A stretch of 64,000 bases of DNA, from contig NZ_QZEZ01000003.1 in NCBI RefSeq assembly GCF_003594885.1, positions 62,001-126,000 of the forward strand, given 5' to 3'. A program made the translations under genes and the position numbers. This DNA is from Vallicoccus soli (GTDB lineage: Bacteria; Actinomycetota; Actinomycetes; Motilibacterales; Motilibacteraceae). Shown here one piece after another: positions 35,734-43,927 of the stretch. Numbering within the stretch: position 1 is the first letter of the stretch; each line of letters starts with the position of its first letter. Below the pieces are notes generated by a model. The model made no database searches and had not been told where the DNA came from. It saw only the letters and a program-made list of their open reading frames with translations.

Positions 35734-36652
35734 CGAAGCCCTCCCCCGTCAGCGCGACGAAGCGCTCCTCCAGCGAGGGCCGCTCGAGGGCGACCCCGCG
35801 GACCCGTACGCGCTCGGCGACCAGCGCCGCGACCACGTCCTCGACCGGCACCGCGGGCGCCTCCGCCGTCAGCACCACGCCGTCCACGGACGGCTCGAGC
35901 CCCAGCCGGCGCAGCACCCCGTGCGCCGCGCCGACGTCGGGCGTCTCGACGCGGACCCGCGGGCGCGCGGCGCCGCGCAGCTCGTCGATCGGCCCCTGCG
36001 CGACGAGGCGCCCGGCGCTCATCACCCCGACGTGCGTCGAGACCTGCTCGACCTCCGCGAGCAGGTGCGACGACACGAAGACGGTCGTGCCGTCCGCGGC
36101 GAGGTCGCGCACGAGGTGCCGCACCTCGCGCGTGCCCTGCGGGTCCAGCCCGTTGGTCGGCTCGTCGAGGACGAGCAGGTCGCGGCGCACGAGCAGCGCC
36201 GCGGCGATGCCGAGCCGCTGGCGCATGCCGAGCGAGTAGGCGCGCACCCGCTTGCCCGCCGCCGCCGTCAGGCCGACCCGCTCCAGCGCCCCGCCCACCC
36301 GGGCGTCCCGGGTGCGCGGGTCCGCGTCGCGGTCGGCGGCGTCGAACCGCCGCAGGACCGCGGCGCCGGACAGCCACGGGTACGCCGCCGGCCCCTCGAC
36401 GAGCGCCCCGACCCGCGGCAGCACCTCGCGCGCGTGGGCCGGCATGGCCCGCCCGAGCAGCTCCACGTCACCGCTCGTCGCGGACGCCAGGCCCAGGACG
36501 ATGCGGATGGTCGTGGTCTTGCCGCTCCCGTTCGGGCCGAGGAAGCCGTACACCGCGCCCCGCGGCACCGCCAGGTCGATGCCGTCGACGGCCGCGCGCC
36601 CGCCGAAGCGCTTGACGAGGCCGTGCGTCGCGAGCGCGAGGTCCGCGCTCAG
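35720..36652 (-). CDS. ABC transporter ATP-binding protein, apparent CTG start
   Basis: 310 residues. Walker A is FLGPNGSGKTTTIRIVLGL, the signature motif YSLGMRQRLGIAAALL, Walker B DLLVLDEPTNGLDPQGTREV, and the switch His is in TVFVSSHLLAEVEQ. The C-terminal 80 residues (VETPDVGAAHGVLRRLGLEP) are the accessory domain of exporter ATPases. The only suitable start is CTG 36652, which gives a 4-base CTGA overlap with the upstream LolA-like stop. No in-frame ATG, GTG or TTG occurs before the first conserved strand (LATHGLVKRFGG). The three genes make one operon with overlapping ends. Confidence 0.9.
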   Translation of the reverse strand: MSADLALATHGLVKRFGGRAAVDGIDLAVPRGAVYGFLGPNGSGKTTTIRIVLGLASATSGDVELLGRAMPAHAREVLPRVGALVEGPAAYPWLSGAAVLRRFDAADRDADPRTRDARVGGALERVGLTAAAGKRVRAYSLGMRQRLGIAAALLVRRDLLVLDEPTNGLDPQGTREVRHLVRDLAADGTTVFVSSHLLAEVEQVSTHVGVMSAGRLVAQGPIDELRGAARPRVRVETPDVGAAHGVLRRLGLEPSVDGVVLTAEAPAVPVEDVVAALVAERVRVRGVALERPSLEERFVALTGEGFDVAG

Positions 36653-37722
36653 CGGGCCGCCGCCTCGACGAGCGCCGCGGTGGGCACCGCGCCGGCCAGC
36701 ACCCGGCCGTCGTCGGTCAGCAGCACGCCGAGCAGGTCGCTCTCGAGCACCCGCCCGCCCTCGACCCGCCGGGTCAGCGCGTCGACCTGGCGCGGGTCGA
36801 GCGCGTCGAGGGCACCGCGGGCGTCGACCTCGAGCACCGCGGCCCAGCCCTCGCCGGTGACGTCGACCCGGGGCGCGCCGGCCCCCGGGACGCCGCGCGG
36901 GGCGGGGGCGGGGTCCGCCGTCCGCGGGGCCGGGGCGAGCTCGCCCACCCGCACGCCGTCCGGCGGGTCGAGGCGGAACCGCTCGGCGGCGGGCCGGTCG
37001 AGGTCCAGGCTCGTGAACCCGACGCGCAGCGCCGGCTCGGACGCCCCCCGCGCCGTGACCGAGACGCGCAGCGCGAGCCCGGTCTCGGCGTCGACGGCGA
37101 CCGCCACCTGGCCGACGAGGGTGCCGTCGGTGCGGGGGGCGAGCCGCAGCTCGTACGCCTCGCGCCCCGCGACCTCGAGGTCCTCGCCGACGGTGACCCG
37201 CGTCGACGGCTCGACCGCGGCGAGCGCGCGGTCGGCCAGCTCCTGCGGGGTCAGCGCCTGCGCCGGGGGCTCGTACGCCCGCTCCCCCGCGCGCGGCCCG
37301 TCCCCGCCGCGGTCGGGCAGCTCCGCGGCGCGGTACGCGTCCTCGTCGCTGTCGTAGGTCCACACCGTCGCGCCGTCGTGCGCCACGTCGAGCTGGGAGA
37401 AGCCGCGCAGCACCTGCAGCCGCTGCCGCTCCGGGCCGTCGACCCACAGCCGCAGGCGGGTGTCACCGGTCAGCAGCGCGGTGGGGTCGGCGGCGCCCCC
37501 GCCGCCACCCGGGAGCTCGGGCAGGCCGAGGTCGGCCTCGACGAACACCTCGCCGGAGAGCGCCTCGACGTCGGCGCCCTGCGCGAGGACGAGCACGTCG
37601 GCCGGCGACAGGTCGGGCAGGTCCACGGCGCCCGCGGGCAGCGCGCCCGCGCCGGCCGCGCCGGCGACGGCGGCGGCCACGACGGCGGGGACGGCCCAGC
37701 GGCGGGAGGGGGTGCGGCTCAC
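36649..37722 (-). CDS. Secreted LolA/RseB-like protein
   Basis: 357 residues. The signal peptide SRRWAVPAVVAAAVAGAAGA leads into a beta-rich domain with TRLRLWVDGPERQRLQVLRG, VAHDGATVWTYDSDEDAYR and VDAETGLALRVSVTARG. This alternation resembles the half-barrel of LolA/RseB-type lipoprotein- or lipid-binding proteins. Lack of an outer membrane of the E. coli kind means its partner is unknown. GTG 37722 follows the -10 hexamer TACCGT by seven bases. Its stop overlaps the CTG start of the ABC ATPase, suggesting it serves the exporter as an extracytoplasmic partner. Confidence 0.8.
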   Translation of the reverse strand: MSRTPSRRWAVPAVVAAAVAGAAGAGALPAGAVDLPDLSPADVLVLAQGADVEALSGEVFVEADLGLPELPGGGGGAADPTALLTGDTRLRLWVDGPERQRLQVLRGFSQLDVAHDGATVWTYDSDEDAYRAAELPDRGGDGPRAGERAYEPPAQALTPQELADRALAAVEPSTRVTVGEDLEVAGREAYELRLAPRTDGTLVGQVAVAVDAETGLALRVSVTARGASEPALRVGFTSLDLDRPAAERFRLDPPDGVRVGELAPAPRTADPAPAPRGVPGAGAPRVDVTGEGWAAVLEVDARGALDALDPRQVDALTRRVEGGRVLESDLLGVLLTDDGRVLAGAVPTAALVEAAAR

Positions 37723-37729
37723 CCCTCCG

Positions 37730-37735
37730 ACGGTA
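37730..37735 (-). promoter_or_regulatory. -10 hexamer TACCGT of the LolA-ABC operon
   Basis: On the minus strand TACCGT ends seven bases before the GTG at 37722, a leaderless-type arrangement. Confidence 0.55.
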
Positions 37736-37792
37736 CGGCGCCCGCGCCGCGAGCGCAGGCCCGGGCGAGCGCCCTGCCCGCCACGGCGGGCT

Positions 37793-37897
37793 GCATGATC
37801 GCGGCCGGGCCGGCGCCGGCGGCGACCCTGCGCCTCCCCGGCGGCGATCATGCGCCTCCCCGGCGGCGATCATGCGCCTCCCCGGCGGTGACCCTGC
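37793..37897. repeat. 22-bp repeat array D, four forward units plus one inverted copy
   Basis: CGATCATGCGC occurs at 37845 and 37867. Diverged copies with GACCCTGC in place of GATCATGC occur at 37823 and 37889. All four are exactly 22 bases apart. A copy in the opposite orientation (GCATGATCGCGGCCGGG) begins at 37793 and can pair with the forward units. The array overlaps the last codons and stop of the RNase Z frame. Confidence 0.85.
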
Positions 37898-38835
37898 AGC
37901 CGGCGGCGCGGCACGGGGACGCGGGACAGGTCCCGGGCGACGACGACGTCGGGGTGCGCGGCGGACGCCTCGGCGGCGAACTCGGCGTCGACGGCGTCGC
38001 CGTGGCCGTACCGCTGGGAGAAGTGCGTGAGGACGAGGCGCCGCGCGCCTGCGGCGGCGGCGAGCTCGCCGGCCTGGCGGGCGGTGAGGTGGGCGTGCTC
38101 GTCCGCCAGGGCGGCGTCGCGGTGCAGGAACGTGGACTCGCAGACCAGCAGGTCGACCCCGCGGGCCAGCAGGGCCGCGCCGTCGCAGGGGCGGGTGTCC
38201 ATGACGAAGCCGAAGGACTGCCCGGCGCGCGGCACCGAGACGTCCTCGACCCGTACCGTCCGCCCGCCCACCCGCAGCGACCCGGCGCGGGCGAGCTCGC
38301 CCACGGCGGGGCCGCCCACGCCGGCCGCGGCCAGCCGCTCGGGCAGGAACGTGCGCCCGTCGGGCTCGTCCACGCGCCAGCCGACCGTCGGGACGCGGTG
38401 GTCCAGGGACGCGGCCGACAGGGCGTACGTCCGGCCGCGCCCCACCTCCACGAGCGCGCCCGGCGCCGGGTCGACCGGGTGCTCGACGACCTCGCACGTC
38501 TCGTGGAAGGCGGTGGCGGTGCGCAGCCGGGTGACGTACGGCTGCGCGGCGGCCGGGAAGTGCAGGTCGACCGGCCCCGGCGCCCGGTCGAGGCTGAGGC
38601 GCTGCACCACCCCGGCCAGGCCCAGGCAGTGGTCCCCGTGCGCGTGCGTGATGCAGACCCGGTGCAGCGACGGGCTCGCGACGCCGGCGAGGAGCATCTG
38701 GCGCTGCGTCCCCTCCCCGGGGTCGAGCAGCAGGGACGCGTCGTCCCAGCGCAGCACGTAGCCGTTGTGGTTGCGGGTCCGGGTCGGCGCCTGCGAGGCG
38801 GTGCCCAGCACGACGAGCTCGCGCACGCCCGCCAT
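37870..38835 (-). CDS. rnz: Ribonuclease Z (tRNA 3'-processing endonuclease)
   Basis: 321 residues. The metallo-beta-lactamase core appears as ITHAHGDHCLGLAG (HxHxDH). Additional metal ligands follow in FVMDTRP and a late LTHFSQRY. An early LVVLGTASQAPTRTRNHNGY is typical of RNase Z. The enzyme cuts tRNA precursors after the discriminator base. ATG 38835 gives the conventional N-terminus. The final residues (LQGHRRGGA) are encoded by array D, and the stop TGA is part of a repeat unit (GATCATG). The natural C-terminus may therefore have been replaced or extended by repeat insertion. Confidence 0.9.
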   Translation of the reverse strand: MAGVRELVVLGTASQAPTRTRNHNGYVLRWDDASLLLDPGEGTQRQMLLAGVASPSLHRVCITHAHGDHCLGLAGVVQRLSLDRAPGPVDLHFPAAAQPYVTRLRTATAFHETCEVVEHPVDPAPGALVEVGRGRTYALSAASLDHRVPTVGWRVDEPDGRTFLPERLAAAGVGGPAVGELARAGSLRVGGRTVRVEDVSVPRAGQSFGFVMDTRPCDGAALLARGVDLLVCESTFLHRDAALADEHAHLTARQAGELAAAAGARRLVLTHFSQRYGHGDAVDAEFAAEASAAHPDVVVARDLSRVPVPRRRLQGHRRGGA

Positions 38836-38989
38836 GCTCGCAGCGCCGCGCTCGCAGCCCGCACCGGCCCGCTCGCGGGGTGTGCCGCGTCACCCTGGGG
38901 GAACGGCAGGGGTCGGGAAGGATAACCGGTCATCGACCGTTGTCGACACTGTCCACCTCACGCACTTACCCCGAGAGGGGGGTCCCACC

Positions 38990-40090
38990 GTGTCCCCGAC
39001 CACGGCGACCAGCGCCCGCCCCGCCAGCGCCCGCTCCGCCGCCCCCCGTGGCACCGCGCGCGTCCCGCGCCCGGCGGCCGCGGCCCCCGCACCGGCCGAC
39101 GCCGTCGAGGTGAGCACGCTCGCGGAGTCCCCGGAGCTCGAGGCGACCCGCGACCTCGACGAGGTCGCGCCGACCGCCGACCTCGTGCGCGTCTACCTCA
39201 CCGAGGTGGGCCGCACGCCGCTGCTCACCGCCGAGCAGGAGGTCGACCTGTCCGAGCGCATCGAGGCCGGCCTCTACGCCGACCACCTGCTGCGCGAGGC
39301 CGAGGAGCAGGGCGTCGAGCTCGACCCGCTGCGCCTGCGCGACCTGCGGGCCCTGGCCCACGACGGCCGCGACGCCAAGCTGCACATGGTCCGCGCGAAC
39401 CTGCGCCTCGTCGTCAGCGTGGCGAAGAAGTACAGCCACCGCGGCGTGCCCTTCCTCGACGTGGTGCAGGAGGGCAACCTCGGGCTCATCCGCGCGGTCG
39501 AGAAGTTCGACTACCGCAAGGGCTACAAGTTCTCCACGTACGCCATGTGGTGGGTCCGCCAGGCGATCGGCCGCGGCCTCGCCGAGCAGGCCCGCACCAT
39601 CCGCCTGCCGGTCCACGTGCAGGAGGAGCTGTCCAAGGTCAACCGCGTGCGCCGCGACCTGTCCCAGGAGCTGGGGCGGCCCGCGACGGACGAGGAGGTC
39701 GCGGAGCAGACCGGGCACGCGCCCGAGCGCGTCGCCGAGCTGCTGCGCGTCAGCCGGGACCCGATCTCGCTCGACAGCCCGGTGGGCGACGAGGGCGACA
39801 CCTCGTTCGGCGACCTGGTGGTCGACGACGGCGGCGTCTCCGCGCTCGACACCGTCGAGCACCAGGCGATGATCGGCGAGCTGGGCAAGATCATCGACCA
39901 GCTGCCGGCGCGCGAGGCGCTCATCGTGCGCATGCGCTACGGCCTGGCCGACGGCCGCCCGCGCACGCTCGACGAGATCGGCGCGCAGCTCGGGCTCACC
40001 CGCGAGCGCATCCGCCAGCTCGAGAAGCTCGCGCTGGCCAAGCTGCGCCACCCGAGCGCGACCCGCCAGCTGCTCGACTGGGCCAGCTGA
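38990..40090 (+). CDS. RNA polymerase sigma-70 factor without region 1.1 (group 1/2)
   Basis: 366 residues. A disordered Ala/Pro-rich leader (about 1-55) is followed by region 1.2 (DLVRVYLTEVGRTPLLTAEQ), region 2 with NLRLVVSVAKKY, FLDVVQEGNLGLIRAVEKFD and YKFSTYAMWWVRQAIGR, region 3, and region 4 with MRYGLADGRPRTLDEIGAQL and the final helix-turn-helix LTRERIRQLEKLALAKLRHP. The full regions 2-4 mean it should recognise -35/-10 promoters of the SigA/SigB type. The missing region 1.1 suggests a non-essential, stress or growth-phase group 2 factor (SigB/HrdA-like). GTG 38990 has a purine-rich ribosome-binding site. A strong terminator follows. Confidence 0.93.
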   Translation: MSPTTATSARPASARSAAPRGTARVPRPAAAAPAPADAVEVSTLAESPELEATRDLDEVAPTADLVRVYLTEVGRTPLLTAEQEVDLSERIEAGLYADHLLREAEEQGVELDPLRLRDLRALAHDGRDAKLHMVRANLRLVVSVAKKYSHRGVPFLDVVQEGNLGLIRAVEKFDYRKGYKFSTYAMWWVRQAIGRGLAEQARTIRLPVHVQEELSKVNRVRRDLSQELGRPATDEEVAEQTGHAPERVAELLRVSRDPISLDSPVGDEGDTSFGDLVVDDGGVSALDTVEHQAMIGELGKIIDQLPAREALIVRMRYGLADGRPRTLDEIGAQLGLTRERIRQLEKLALAKLRHPSATRQLLDWAS

Positions 40091-40110
40091 CCCGTACGGC
40101 CCGCACCCCC

Positions 40111-40145
40111 CGACGCCCCCGTGCCGCCCCGGCACGGGGGCGTCG
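40111..40145 (+). terminator. Perfect GC hairpin after the sigma factor gene
   Basis: CGACGCCCCCGTGCC and GGCACGGGGGCGTCG form a 15-bp perfect stem around GCCCC, 20 bases after the stop at 40090. Confidence 0.85.
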
Positions 40146-40279
40146 TCGTGCCGGCGCGCCGGCGCGGGAGGGGACGAAGTCGGACAACCCGTGGCGCGGT
40201 GCGCGGTTCGCGACCGCGCGACCGGGCACCCGGTCGGCGCAGCCGGCCCGACGGGGGGCGGCCGACCCTGGAGGTACGC

Positions 40280-40993
40280 GTGACCCGCACCAGCACCCGC
40301 CGCACCCTCGCCGCGGTCCTCGCACCGGCAGCGCTGCTCGCTCCCGCCGCGCTCGTGGGCGCCGCGGCCCCCGCGTCCGCCGACGTCGTCCTCGCCGCCG
40401 CCGCGCAGCAGGTCAGCGCGCAGGACGAGGAGTTCCTCGTGGCCGCGCACCAGAGCAACCTGGCCGAGATCGCCGCCGGCGAGGCCGCGCAGGCGCAGGC
40501 CACGACGGACGTCGTGCGCGAGCACGGCGCGCTCTTCATCCGCGACCACACGCGCCTGGACCAGGACGTCACCGCGCTCGCCGAGGAGCTCGGGGTCGAG
40601 CTGCCCGACGCGCCGAGCGAGGCGCAGCAGGCGTCGCTGGCCGACGTCACCGAGGAGTCCGGCAGCGCCTTCGACGAGGCGTGGGTCGCGCAGCAGCTCA
40701 CCTCGCACCGCCAGAGCCTGGCGAACGGCGAGGAGGAGCTGGCCGAGGGCAGCGACGAGCGGGTCGTCGCCCTGGCCGGGGCCGCGGCACCGGTCATCAC
40801 CTCGCACCTGGAGATGCTCCAGCACGCCGCCGAGGAGCTCGGCGTCCCCGGCGGCGCGGACGCCGGCGGCGCCGGCCTCGTGGCCACCGACGGCGCCACC
40901 CCGGCGCTCGCCACCGGCCTGGTCGCCGTCGGCGTCGTCGTGGCCGTCGCGGGCGGCGTCGCGCTGCGCCGCCAGCGGGCCGCGGAGCGCTGA
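40280..40993 (+). CDS. Secreted DUF4142-family protein with C-terminal anchor
   Basis: 237 residues. The signal peptide RRTLAAVLAPAALLAPAALV is followed by the helical DUF4142 domain: DEEFLVAAHQSNLAEIAAGE, then FIRDHTRLDQDVTALAEEL and EMLQHAAEEL. DUF4142 proteins are ferritin-like four-helix bundles of unknown function. The C-terminus ends in a hydrophobic segment (LATGLVAVGVVVAVAGGVAL) and basic RRQRAAER. This looks like a sortase-type sorting signal without a canonical LPxTG. A sortase gene starts eight bases after the stop. GTG 40280 has GGAGG six bases away. Confidence 0.85.
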   Translation: MTRTSTRRTLAAVLAPAALLAPAALVGAAAPASADVVLAAAAQQVSAQDEEFLVAAHQSNLAEIAAGEAAQAQATTDVVREHGALFIRDHTRLDQDVTALAEELGVELPDAPSEAQQASLADVTEESGSAFDEAWVAQQLTSHRQSLANGEEELAEGSDERVVALAGAAAPVITSHLEMLQHAAEELGVPGGADAGGAGLVATDGATPALATGLVAVGVVVAVAGGVALRRQRAAER

Positions 40994-41001
40994 CGCGACC
41001 C

Positions 41002-41745
41002 GTGGCACCCCGCCGACCCGGCCGGACCGGGCGCCCCCGCGCCCTGGCCGGGACCGCCGTCGCCCTCGGGCTCGCGCTCGCGGGCGGCGGCGGCGCCCTG
41101 CTCGCAGCGGGGGCGCCGGGGGCCGGCGCGCCGGCGGGCACCGTCCCGGCAGCCGCACCCCCGGCCCCCGCCGGACCGGGCGGGACCGCGACCGGGCCCA
41201 CCGCCGGGCCCACCGCCGGGCCCACCGCCGGGCCCACCGCCGACGCGCCGGTCCGCGCCCGGCCCCGCACCGCGGCGCCGGCCCCGTCCGCCGCACCCCG
41301 CGGCGCGTACGCGGCACCGCCCGAGCTGCTGCGCCTGCCCGGCGGCGACGTGCCGGTCGACCCGACGTGGGCGGGGCCCGACGGCGACCTGCGCCTGCCG
41401 GAGACCGGGCGCCGCGCCGTCTGGTGGGCCGGCGGGGCGGCCCCGGGCGACGCCCGGGGCACCGCCGTGGTCGCCGGGCACGTCGACACCCTCGACGAGG
41501 GGCTGGGCGCCTTCGCCGCGCTCGCGGGGCTCCGCGTGGGGCAGGAGGTCGTGGTCCGCGACGGGGCCGGCGAGCGCCACCGCTACTCCGTGCAGGCGCT
41601 GCGGACGTACGACGAGGGGGAGCTCCCGCCCGACCTCTTCACGAGCCGGGGCAGCCCGCGCCTGGCCCTGCTCACGTGCGCCGGGTCCTGGGACCCGCGC
41701 AGCGGCTACGACAGCAGCCTCGTGGTCTGGGCGGTGCCGGTGTGA
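41002..41745 (+). CDS. Class F-type sortase (sortase family transpeptidase)
   Basis: 247 residues. A basic N-terminus and one membrane segment ([20 protein letters not shown]) precede a Pro/Thr/Gly linker containing four GPTA repeats. The catalytic domain has the His in [12 protein letters not shown], the Cys in [19 protein letters not shown], with Arg four residues later. The layout is that of short actinobacterial class F sortases. It should cleave a sorting motif and attach proteins to peptidoglycan. The DUF4142 gene immediately upstream is the obvious candidate substrate. GTG 41002 has little ribosome-binding sequence, so it may depend on coupling to the upstream gene. Confidence 0.88.
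   Translation: MAPRRPGRTGRPRALAGTAVALGLALAGGGGALLAAGAPGAGAPAGTVPAAAPPAPAGPGGTATGPTAGPTAGPTAGPTADAPVRARPRTAAPAPSAAPRGAYAAPPELLRLPGGDVPVDPTWAGPDGDLRLPETGRRAVWWAGGAAPGDARGTAVVAGHVDTLDEGLGAFAALAGLRVGQEVVVRDGAGERHRYSVQALRTYDEGELPPDLFTSRGSPRLALLTCAGSWDPRSGYDSSLVVWAVPV
41194..41241. repeat. 12-bp in-frame tandem repeat in the sortase linker
   Basis: GGGCCCACCGCC occurs four times in succession and encodes the GPTA repeats between the membrane segment and the catalytic domain. Such repeats are prone to length change. Confidence 0.85.
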
Positions 41746-41812
41746 GCGCCCGGGGGTAGGGGTGGTGGCGCGCGGCCCCGCGGCAGGGGCCCGACGACAC
41801 CAGGGAGAGCAG

Positions 41813-42802
41813 ATGGAGCGACGCACGCTGGGCCGCGGTGACCACGCCCTCGAGGTCTCCGCCGAGGGCCTCGGGTGCATGGGGATGAGCGAGTTCTACG
41901 GCACGGCCGACGAGTCCGAGGCGGTGGCGACGATCCACCGGGCCCTCGACCTCGGGGTCACGTTCCTCGACACCGCGGACATGTACGGCCCCTTCACCAA
42001 CGAGCGGCTCGTCGGCCGCGCGGTCGCGGGGCGGCGCGACGAGGTGCAGCTGGCGACGAAGTTCGGCAACGAGCGCGCCGAGGACGGCACGCGGCTCGGG
42101 GTCAACGGGCGGCCCGAGTACGTCCGCCGGGCCTGCGACGCCTCGCTGCAGCGCCTCGGCGTCGACCACGTCGACCTCTACTACCAGCACCGGGTCGACC
42201 GCACCGTGCCCGTGGAGGAGACCTGGGGCGCGCTGCACGAGCTCGTCGAGGCCGGCAAGGTGCGCCGGCTCGGGATCAGCGAGGCCGCGCCGGCGACGAT
42301 CCGCCGCGCGCACGCCGTGCACCCGGTGACCGCGCTGCAGACCGAGTACAGCCTCTGGACCCGCGACCCCGAGGAGAACGACGTCCTCGCGACGGTGCGC
42401 GAGCTGGGCATCGGCTTCGTCGCCTACTCCCCGCTGGGGCGCGGCTTCCTGTCCGGGCAGATCCGCACGGTCGAGGACCTCGACCCCGACGACTTCCGGC
42501 GGAACCACCCGCGCTTCCAGGGCGAGGCGTTCGCGCAGAACCTGGTCCTCGTCGACCGCGTGCGCGAGGTCGCGCAGGAGAAGGGCGTGGCGGCCTCGCA
42601 GCTCGCCCTCGCCTGGGTCCTCGCGCAGGGCGGGGACGTCGTGCCGATCCCCGGCACCAAGCGGGTCCGCTGGCTCGAGGAGAACGTCGCCGCGCTCGAC
42701 GTGCGGCTCACCGACGAGGACCTGCGGCGCATCGACGAGGCGGCCCCGGTGGGCGCCGCGGCCGGGCAGCGCTACCCGGACATGTCCTCGGTCCACGTCT
42801 GA
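41813..42802 (+). CDS. Aldo/keto reductase
   Basis: 329 residues. The catalytic tetrad is visible: Asp and Tyr in [11 protein letters not shown], Lys in QLATKFGNE, and His in [10 protein letters not shown]. The C-terminal cofactor segment [20 protein letters not shown] binds NADP(H). The AKR13-like order and length fit general aldehyde/ketone reductases. It acts in the cytosol and the substrate is not defined. ATG 41813 has AGGGAGA upstream; the 17 codons before it in the open frame are not conserved-looking. A second, different AKR is encoded at 44326. Confidence 0.92.
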   Translation: MERRTLGRGDHALEVSAEGLGCMGMSEFYGTADESEAVATIHRALDLGVTFLDTADMYGPFTNERLVGRAVAGRRDEVQLATKFGNERAEDGTRLGVNGRPEYVRRACDASLQRLGVDHVDLYYQHRVDRTVPVEETWGALHELVEAGKVRRLGISEAAPATIRRAHAVHPVTALQTEYSLWTRDPEENDVLATVRELGIGFVAYSPLGRGFLSGQIRTVEDLDPDDFRRNHPRFQGEAFAQNLVLVDRVREVAQEKGVAASQLALAWVLAQGGDVVPIPGTKRVRWLEENVAALDVRLTDEDLRRIDEAAPVGAAAGQRYPDMSSVHV

Positions 42803-42853
42803 CGCCCTCCGGCGCAGCACGGCCCGAGCGCAAGGTCCGGCAGCGCGGCCCGG

Positions 42854-42900
42854 GCGCGCGGTCCGGGCGCGCGGTCCGGGCGCGCGGTCCGGGCGCGTGG
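42854..42900. repeat. 13-bp tandem repeat, about 3.5 copies
   Basis: GCGCGCGGTCCGG repeats at 42854, 42867 and 42880, with a partial copy at 42893. It lies between the aldo/keto reductase and PAC2 genes. The gap of about 200 bases shows no other feature. Confidence 0.8.
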
Positions 42901-43003
42901 GGGCGCGGCGGCGCCCCGGGATGGATCCTCCGCCCCGGGGCGTTGTCGCCCTCGCAGGACCCGCACCACCCGCGCGACCGCGCGACCGACGGAGGAGGAC
43001 GCC

Positions 43004-43927
43004 GTGCTCGACCCCCAGGGCCTCTACGCGCTCGACCCGCAGCTCGACGAGATCGTCGAGGGCATGGCGGAGCCCGTGCTCGTGCACGCGCTCACCGGCT
43101 TCGTCGACGCGGGCTCCGCGGTCCGCCTGGCGCGCGAGCACCTGGAGACCTCGTTCGAGCACCGCGTCGTCGCGACCTTCGACGTCGACCAGCTGCACGA
43201 CTACCGGGCGCGCCGGCCGATGATGACCTTCGACCGCGACCACTTCTCCTCGTACGACCGGCCGCAGCTGGTCCTGCGCCGCGTCCTCGACGCGACCGGC
43301 ACCCCGTTCCTGCTGCTGACCGGCCCGGAGCCGGACGTGCAGTGGGAGCGCTTCGCCGCCGCGGTCGGCCAGCTCGTGCAGCGCCTCGGCGTGCGGCTGA
43401 GCATCGGCCTCAACGCCATCCCCATGGCGGTGCCGCACACCCGCCCGCTGGGCGTCACCCTGCACGGCACCCGTCCCGAGCTGCTCGGCGACCACGAGCC
43501 GTGGCTGCAGAGCGTCCAGGTGCCGGCGAGCATCGGCAACCTGCTGGAGCTGCGGCTCGGCCACTCCGGGCACGACGCCATGGGCGTCGCCGCGCACGTG
43601 CCGCACTACCTCGCCCAGACCGACTACCCGCTGGCCGCGGAGACCCTGGTCCAGCACGTCTCGCGCGCCACCGGGCTCGTCCTGCCGACCGCCTCGCTGC
43701 ACGAGGCGGCCGAGGAGCTGCGGGCCGGCATCGACGAGCAGGTCGCGGGGTCGGAGGACGTCCGCGAGGTCGTGCGCGCCCTCGAGACGCAGTACGACGC
43801 GTACGTCGGCTCGCGCAGCCGCGGCGGCCTGCTCGCCGCCGAGCGGGCCCAGCTGCCCTCGGCCGACGAGCTGGGCGCCGAGCTCGAGGCGTTCCTCGCC
43901 GAGCAGGGCGAGCAGCCCGAGGGGTGA
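43004..43927 (+). CDS. PAC2-family protein (proteasome-assembly-chaperone-like)
   Basis: 307 residues. VLVHALTGFVDAGSAVRLAREHL, the family's Gly-Asp start (TGFVDAG), is followed by FLLLTGPEPDVQWERF and LNAIPMAVPHTRPLGVTLHG. Actinobacterial members are grouped with PAC2/archaeal proteasome-associated proteins. The function is not established, though actinobacteria with this family usually have a 20S proteasome. GTG 43004 has GGAGGAGG upstream. Its stop overlaps the next start in GTGA, so both are coupled. Confidence 0.9.
   Translation: MLDPQGLYALDPQLDEIVEGMAEPVLVHALTGFVDAGSAVRLAREHLETSFEHRVVATFDVDQLHDYRARRPMMTFDRDHFSSYDRPQLVLRRVLDATGTPFLLLTGPEPDVQWERFAAAVGQLVQRLGVRLSIGLNAIPMAVPHTRPLGVTLHGTRPELLGDHEPWLQSVQVPASIGNLLELRLGHSGHDAMGVAAHVPHYLAQTDYPLAAETLVQHVSRATGLVLPTASLHEAAEELRAGIDEQVAGSEDVREVVRALETQYDAYVGSRSRGGLLAAERAQLPSADELGAELEAFLAEQGEQPEG

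Noticed and set aside
38940-38971. TTGTCG as -35 box of the sigma factor at 38990
   Set aside because: No -10 hexamer lies at 16-19 bases. The nearest candidate is weak and badly spaced.
41194-41241. 12-bp repeat as a regulatory element
   Set aside because: It is in frame in the sortase gene and encodes a GPTA linker, which explains it.
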